From NCBI RefSeq assembly GCF_007992215.1, contig NZ_BJZV01000004.1:124001-188000 (forward strand): a stretch of 64,000 nt of DNA, written 5' to 3'. Below, one piece after another: positions 60,044 to 64,000 of this stretch (within the stretch, counting starts at the first letter, position 1; the number at the start of each line of letters is the position of its first letter). This stretch comes from Methylobacterium gnaphalii. Its GTDB lineage: Bacteria; Pseudomonadota; Alphaproteobacteria; Rhizobiales; Beijerinckiaceae. Position numbers and translations under genes: made by a program. Below the pieces are notes generated by a model. The model saw only the letters and a list, made by a program, of their open reading frames with translations, had not been told where the DNA came from and did not search any database.

Positions 60044-60835
60044 ATGAATATCGATCTCACGGGCAAGAGCGCCCTCGTCACCGGTTCGACGGGCGGCATC
60101 GGCTACGCGGTGGCCAGGGAGCTGGCGCGGCTCGGCGCCTCCGTCGCCGTGAACGGGCGCACGGGTGAGCGGGTCGAGGCGGCCATCGCGCAGCTCAAGA
60201 GCGAGGTCCCGGACGGCCAGTTCATCCCCGCGGTCGGCAGCGTCAGTTCGGCCGAGGGCGTCGACGCGCTGGTCGCCAGCCTGCCGGCGGTCGACATCCT
60301 GATCAACAATGCCGGGATCTTCGAGCCGCGGCCGTTCTTCGAGATCGAGGATCGCGAGTGGCAGCGCTTCTTCGACGTGAACGTGATGAGCGGGATCCGG
60401 CTCTCGCGGGCCTATACGCCGGGCATGGTCGAGCGCGGCTGGGGGCGCGTGGTGTTCATCGCCAGCGAGTCCGGGATCAACATCCCCGTCGAGATGGTCC
60501 ATTACGGGATGACGAAGACGGCGCAGCTCGCCATCTCGCGCGGCCTCGCCGAGACCGTCGGCGGCAGCGGCGTCACCGTGAACAGCGTGCTGCCGGGGCC
60601 GACCCTCACGGAGGGCGTCGCGGAATTCCTGAAATCGATGGGCGGCGCCGGAGCCGATCTCGATCAGGTCGGCCGCGAGTTCATCGCGGAGAACCGCCCA
60701 ACCTCACTGATCAAGCGCCTTGCCTCGGCCGAGGAGGTGGCGAGCATGGTCGCCTATCTCTGCACGCCGGCCGCCAGCGCGACGACGGGGGCGGCCCTGC
60801 GGGTCGATGGCGGCGTGCTGCGCAGCATCGCCTGA
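60044..60835 (+). CDS. Short-chain dehydrogenase/reductase
   Basis: 263 residues, classical SDR. The cofactor site is TGSTGGIGYAVA, the NNAG motif is INNAGIFEP, and the catalytic triad has Ser in IASESGI and Tyr-x-x-x-Lys in HYGMTKTA. The C terminus TGAALRVDGGVLRS is FabG-like. The substrate is unknown. A strong bidirectional hairpin lies just after the stop. Confidence 0.9.
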   Translation: MNIDLTGKSALVTGSTGGIGYAVARELARLGASVAVNGRTGERVEAAIAQLKSEVPDGQFIPAVGSVSSAEGVDALVASLPAVDILINNAGIFEPRPFFEIEDREWQRFFDVNVMSGIRLSRAYTPGMVERGWGRVVFIASESGINIPVEMVHYGMTKTAQLAISRGLAETVGGSGVTVNSVLPGPTLTEGVAEFLKSMGGAGADLDQVGREFIAENRPTSLIKRLASAEEVASMVAYLCTPAASATTGAALRVDGGVLRSIA

Positions 60836-60840
60836 TCCGA

Positions 60841-60877
60841 GGAGCGCGCCGGCCGCTGACGAGGCCGGCGCCACTCC
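60841..60877. terminator. Bidirectional GC hairpin between SDR and SWIB genes
   Basis: GGAG, C, GCGCCGGCC, 8-base loop, GGCCGGCGC, CA, CTCC: nine perfect pairs plus a four-pair outer stem. It is placed between two convergent genes and can end both transcripts. There is no T run. Confidence 0.6.
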
Positions 60878-60900
60878 GGGGGAGGGTTAGCTAGCCCGGC

Positions 60901-61245
60901 TCAGGCCTTGAGGTGGGCGGCGAGGTGCTTGTTCATCTCGAACATCGAGCACTTGTCCTTGCCGAAGACCTTCTTGAGCTTGTCGTCGGCGACGATCTCG
61001 CGCTTGTTGGCCGGGTTCTGGAGGTTGTTCTTCTTGATGTGCTCCCAGACCTTGCTGACCACCTCGCCGCGGGCGAGCGGCTTGTCGCCGACGATGGCGG
61101 CGAGCTCGGGCGACGGCTTGAGGGGCTGCTGCAGGGCGTTCGGCTTGGCGGAGGCGCTCTTGGCGGTCGCGCTCTTGGCCGGGGCGGCCTTCGCGGCCGC
61201 GGCCTTTGGCGCGGCAGCCTTGGTCGTGGTGGTATTCTTAGCCAT
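60901..61245 (-). CDS. SWIB/MDM2-domain protein with histone-H1-like tail
   Basis: 114 residues. The N-terminal 35 residues are Lys/Ala-rich (TKAAAPKAAAAKAAPAKSAT), like the tail of histone H1 or HU-like Hc1. The rest is an SWIB domain: ELAAIVGDKPLARGEVVSKV, WEHIKKNNLQNPANKREI, and KVFGKDKCSMFEMNKHLAAH. In eukaryotes SWIB is in chromatin remodelling factors; bacterial copies are known in chlamydiae and many proteobacteria and are thought to act in the nucleoid. The start follows GGAGGAAATCC. A possible EcfG-type promoter lies 70-94 bases upstream. Confidence 0.9.
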   Translation of the reverse strand: MAKNTTTTKAAAPKAAAAKAAPAKSATAKSASAKPNALQQPLKPSPELAAIVGDKPLARGEVVSKVWEHIKKNNLQNPANKREIVADDKLKKVFGKDKCSMFEMNKHLAAHLKA

Positions 61246-61314
61246 GGATTTCCTCCGTTCGGCGCTTGAGCGCAGATAGCTTGCCGGCCCGCCCCACGGG
61301 CACGTAGCAGCAAC

Positions 61315-61339
61315 AACTAGACGGTGGCGCCGCCGTTCC
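61315..61339 (-). promoter_or_regulatory. Possible EcfG/[13 protein letters not shown] sigma promoter of the SWIB gene
   Basis: On the leftward strand GGAAC, 16 bases, AGTT, close to the alphaproteobacterial EcfG consensus GGAAC-N16/17-cGTT. It lies about 70 bases before the SWIB ATG with the correct orientation. Only the first base of the -10 differs. Confidence 0.4.
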
Positions 61340-61939
61340 AAGAGCGGAATGTCTCCGCCGCCCATGCCATCCACAGGCGTAACCCGCTTCCCGGATCATT
61401 CCGCGCCCACAGGGAAGTCCTGCACGCACCGAACCAAAGCTGTTCTCCGTCCTTCGGGATCAGGTCAAGTCGAAATGGTCGACTTCTGCGTGTATCGACC
61501 GGATTTCTCTCTGTTTGGGGCGATCTGACCGCTTCTGCGCACAGGCGACGGGCGTCACGGGATGTATTCGAGCGGCGTCGCCGATCGTAAAGGGGCCTCG
61601 GCCGTGCCGTCGCAGACCGGTCGTCGGCGGCCCGGCACAGCCGGGGATCCCAGGGGGCTTCTCACTCAGGCAGGGGCGATGGGTCGCATTGTCCGGCCGG
61701 AGTCTCGAGGCGGGCACTCCGCATCCGCCCCACCGTAGAAACCGCTCACTCTCTCATGAATAGTTGCGAATGCTGCGAGCCGCCGATTCTGGAGCGTATG
61801 TCCGGCGAGAGGCAGCTCCGGATGCTTCTGCCGATCCAGATCGGAGCAGGTTTGCCTCGGTTTCATCTCGACATCGGCGACGCGATCGTGCGGTCTCCGG
61901 TTGGCTGGGAAGCCGTCGCCAGCCGCATGCGCCCGATGA

Positions 61940-62188
61940 TCAAGCCTGGATCCGGCGGCGCCCCCGTCGACCGCTGCGGGTCAGGACGAAGCGGGCGAGA
62001 AAGCTTGCCAGGTCGAACGACCGACCTGCCCTTCCAATCCGCACATCGATGCGTCCCTCGTCTGCCCATTGTCTTGCAAGAACGATGGCTGATGCCGGGC
62101 GTCCGCGCACCGCGGTCACGAGAGTGCCCCTGTCGAAGGCGCTGACTGTATAGGGCACCGGAAACTCCGTGCTGACTTGCGAATACAA
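61940..62188 (-). CDS. Possible small protein of unknown function
   Basis: 82 residues from a TTG; a shorter start (GTG near VPYTVSAFD) is possible. Composition is protein-like and balanced: EFPVPYTVSAFDRGTLVTAV, RPASAIVLARQWADEGR, FDLASFLARFVLTRSGRRG. No domain is recognised and no good ribosome site precedes the TTG. It lies in the gene-poor stretch, so it is a tentative call. Confidence 0.4.
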   Translation of the reverse strand: MYSQVSTEFPVPYTVSAFDRGTLVTAVRGRPASAIVLARQWADEGRIDVRIGRAGRSFDLASFLARFVLTRSGRRGRRRIQA

Positions 62189-62425
62189 ACGTCTGCGCGT
62201 TCCTGTGTTCCACTTCGACGTTCCGATATAAACTCGCTGCGCTGCTGCACACGTCGCAGAAGATACTCGAGAGACGCGGGAAAACCTGCCTTATGTAAGT
62301 GTAGGCTTTGGCAACCCATGGAAGTCTGGCGTGATCGCCGCCGGGTGCCTCTCCTGTTCGCGCCGCTGACGCCCGATTGCAGAAGCCCCCGTGTGGTTGC
62401 CACACTCGCGAGGTTCAGGAGCCTC

Positions 62426-62698
62426 ATGGCCTTCGCAATTGCTCCGATCGAGGAACCAGAGCCCGGCGAACGAGCCTATCGCGCCTATCGGCTCACAGCG
62501 TCGGGCGGCATCTGCGGCGTCGAGCACATCGAGGCCGGCGATGACGACGAGGCCAAGCTGCTCGCGGCCATGATCGTCAACAAGCATGGCGTCGATCTGT
62601 GGGAGCGTGCGCGGTATCTGGCGAGCTTCCCGCCTCTGAGGGCCGCGTTACGCCGGGAGGAAGCCTCCCCTGAGCACAGGGTGCAGGAGGGCGGGTAA
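62426..62698 (+). CDS. Small protein of unknown function
   Basis: 90 residues from an ATG after AGGAGCCTC. The middle part alternates strand and helix: RAYRAYRLTASGGICGVEHIEAGD and DEAKLLAAMIVNKHGVDLWER. The C terminus is polar. Soluble, no family recognised. The pattern (a short beta-alpha unit with a hydrophobic helix carrying WE) recalls small host-type DUF proteins of Methylobacterium, but I cannot name one. Confidence 0.65.
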   Translation: MAFAIAPIEEPEPGERAYRAYRLTASGGICGVEHIEAGDDDEAKLLAAMIVNKHGVDLWERARYLASFPPLRAALRREEASPEHRVQEGG

Positions 62699-62817
62699 GC
62701 CGGCTGTCCCGTCCTGCGCCGACGGCTGCACCCTCACATCCGGTCTTCTCCCATCCGGGAACCTCCCGCGGCTCCCGCGCTTTGGCAGGCCTGTGACCGC
62801 TTGCAGGGAGACAGCCG

Positions 62818-63258
62818 ATGCCGACCGATCTGCCCAAGGAGCGTGCCCTGAGGCCACCGGGCAGCCTGGAGCTCGATCCGTCCTCCGGCGAAGGCGTCGC
62901 GGTTGACGAGACGGGGCGGCTGATCGCCTCGAACAAGGTCGAGGGCACGCCGGTCTTCAACGGCAGCGGCGAACGGCTCGGCTCGGTCTATAATTTCATG
63001 GTCGACAAGGTGTCGGGACAGGTCGCCTACGCGGTGCTGTCCTTCGGCGGCTTCCTCGGGATCGGCGAGACCTATCACCCGCTGCCCTGGAACGCGCTCA
63101 CCTACTCGGTGGAGCTCGGAGGCTACGTGGTCGACCTCGACCGCGAGACCCTGGAGGGCGCGCCGACCCACGGGCCGGGCGAAGACCCGTTCTCCGAGCC
63201 CGGTTACGGCGAGCGTCTGAAGGGTCACTATGGCGGCAGGAAAGCGCCCGCGGCGTGA
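62818..63258 (+). CDS. PRC-barrel domain protein
   Basis: 146 residues. The PRC-barrel core is LIASNKVEGTPVFNGSGERLG then VYNFMVDKVSGQVAYAVLSFGGFLGIGETYHPLPW. Many Rhizobiales genomes carry such soluble barrels, often induced under stress. The start is preceded by AGGGAGACAGCCG. A GGAAC with a near-match -10 (GCTT, 16 bases later) lies upstream at about 62758, which suggests but does not show EcfG control. Confidence 0.87.
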   Translation: MPTDLPKERALRPPGSLELDPSSGEGVAVDETGRLIASNKVEGTPVFNGSGERLGSVYNFMVDKVSGQVAYAVLSFGGFLGIGETYHPLPWNALTYSVELGGYVVDLDRETLEGAPTHGPGEDPFSEPGYGERLKGHYGGRKAPAA

Positions 63259-63340
63259 TGCCCTCCGCGCGCCGCCCGTCCAGGCCTTGGCGCGCCGTGC
63301 GGATGACGGCCTCGGAAGACCGTCGGAGGCCGGCTTGGCC

Positions 63341-63736
63341 CTAGAACTTGCCGCCCATGCCGATGCCGCCGCTGGGCGTCAGGGACGGGGTCATGCCGTT
63401 GCTGCCGCCGCGGCCGCCGGTATCGGCGCCCTCGATCTCGTCGCGGCGGATGCGGCGGGGGCCGGCATCGGCCGTGCGCGTGTCACCCTTCGCGTTCTTG
63501 GGCAGCGACAGCGGACGGCCCGGCGCCGTGGAGATGGGATTGCCGTCGTCGTCGACGGCGACGGAGGTGCGCTGCGGAGCGCCCTTGATGCTGTCGCGCA
63601 GGGAGGGCGGCGGTCCGACCTCGGTCTCCGGCATGACGCCGCCCGTGCCGCCGATGATGTTCCCGAGGCCGCTGTTGCAGCCACCGAGCGAGACGGCGAG
63701 GAGCGCCACGGCGCAGAGTCTCGACGGAAGGGACAT
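63341..63736 (-). CDS. Small lipoprotein of unknown function
   Basis: 131 residues from ATG at 63736, giving MSLPSRLCAVALLAVSLGGC: a type II signal with lipobox LGGC (Cys20). The mature part is Gly/Pro-rich and disordered (IIGGTGGVMPETEVGPPPSL, GGRGGSNGMTPSLTPSGGI) with an RRIRRDE patch. Likely anchored in the outer membrane. No family recognised. Confidence 0.75.
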   Translation of the reverse strand: MSLPSRLCAVALLAVSLGGCNSGLGNIIGGTGGVMPETEVGPPPSLRDSIKGAPQRTSVAVDDDGNPISTAPGRPLSLPKNAKGDTRTADAGPRRIRRDEIEGADTGGRGGSNGMTPSLTPSGGIGMGGKF

Positions 63737-63835
63737 AGGCTCAAGATCCTCGAACAAGCCGCGACTGCATCCGGTGGGCTAGGCCGTGTTCCGGGCACCT
63801 CTACGGCCAGGATTGGGCGAAAAACAGACATCGCA

Positions 63836-64000
63836 TCAGCCGATGTAAAGCGGTTCGGATGTTGTCCGCACGATTTCGGGGCCCTGCGCCGAGGTTTCCC
63901 GCGAGCGTTGCACGGTTGCGCCACCGAGCCGGGCCCCCCTTCGCGCCGCGGCCGCGCTGCCATCATCCGGCTCTTCGAGATCCATATCTTCGCCAAGGTC
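63836..64000 (-). CDS. C-terminal end of a reading frame entering from the right
   Basis: The last 54 residues of a minus-strand frame: DLGEDMDLEEPDDGSAAAAR then RGARLGGATVQRSRETSAQG and a TGA at 63836. The tail is polar and low in hydrophobics, as for a flexible C terminus. No function can be given because the rest lies outside. It is about 100 bases upstream of the lipoprotein gene on the same strand. Confidence 0.4.
   Translation of the reverse strand, partial: DLGEDMDLEEPDDGSAAAARRGARLGGATVQRSRETSAQGPEIVRTTSEPLYIG

Larger units (their letters stand above)
61246..62425. other. Gene-poor region between the SWIB gene and the 90-residue gene
   Basis: About 1.2 kb with no confident gene except a possible 82-residue reading frame on the minus strand (61940-62188). 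It holds an inverted repeat AAGTCGA-AATGG-TCGACTT at 61467-61485. Other short frames have poor composition and no ribosome site. It may be old, decayed coding sequence or a regulatory zone; I see no IS ends. Confidence 0.5.

Noticed and set aside
61756..62145. 129-codon plus-strand frame in the gene-poor region
   Set aside because: No ribosome site, Arg/Pro/Ser-rich composition. It overlaps a more protein-like frame on the other strand.
62750..62790. EcfG promoter for the PRC-barrel gene (GGAAC then GCTT)
   Set aside because: Spacing fits but the -10 differs from cGTT at two positions, so it is mentioned only as a hint and not listed as a feature.
63391..63996. 201-codon minus-strand frame at the right end
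   Set aside because: Its second half is an Ala/Arg/Ser-rich shadow of the lipoprotein gene in another frame.

Overview
This 64 kb window is a gene-dense, high-GC stretch of an alphaproteobacterial chromosome. It looks like Methylobacterium/Methylorubrum (Rhizobiales). The indicators are a chvI-chvG-hprK array, an Irr-type Fur regulator with an N-terminal GCP heme motif, a moxR-DUF58-DUF4159 block beside DUF1285, NUDIX, DUF6111 and CCA-transferase genes, a PHB depolymerase, an SWIB-domain protein and an HWE-type histidine kinase. The genus is inferred from gene content and style; no database was searched. I saw no rRNA, tRNA, CRISPR array, prophage or complete insertion sequence.

Layout. 1-3 kb: cell-envelope two-component pair chvI/chvG running into hprK, which is cut by the left edge. 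3-9 kb: a HugZ-like FMN/heme protein, lepA, then a two-gene operon of a double-domain KaiC-like ATPase and a histidine kinase with a degenerate receiver. 9-13 kb: Tat-exported hydrolase, typA/bipA, a lone minC, and a pterin carbinolamine dehydratase. 13-16 kb: a NitT/TauT-type ABC transporter. 16-20 kb: MFS exporter, pheA, kdsB, and a membrane-anchored cytochrome c with a long charged tail. 20-26 kb: two yejA-type binding proteins and yejB without yejE or yejF, interleaved with REP-like palindromes, then a GNAT protein. 26-37 kb: the moxR-DUF58-DUF4159-amidotransferase-like membrane block, divergent from thioesterase, DUF1285, CoA-pyrophosphatase, DUF6111 and CCA transferase, then trpA. 37-46 kb: hybrid histidine kinase, small secreted or low-complexity proteins, adenosine-kinase-like PfkB protein, chemoreceptor, and a stand-alone soxC-soxD pair. 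46-54 kb: ligA, GST, phaZ, irr, SH3 protein, 2-hydroxyacid dehydrogenase. 54-61 kb: CysZ/EI24-like membrane protein, Kelch protein, two MFS exporters, two oxidoreductases. 61-64 kb: SWIB protein with a possible EcfG promoter, a 1.2 kb gene-poor stretch, a PRC-barrel protein, a lipoprotein, and the 3' end of a reading frame cut by the right edge.

Most of this is ordinary core chromosome. The best candidate for a little-described system is the kaiC-like/HWE-kinase operon at 6088-8675. No kaiB is present. The kinase carries a receiver fold lacking the phospho-acceptor, a design that recalls the CikA pseudo-receiver of the cyanobacterial clock. The KaiC-like protein has altered catalytic and phosphosite residues. 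Other points worth a look are the incomplete yej operon with its palindromic repeats, the orphan soxCD, the SWIB/EcfG gene, and several small proteins without recognised homologues.
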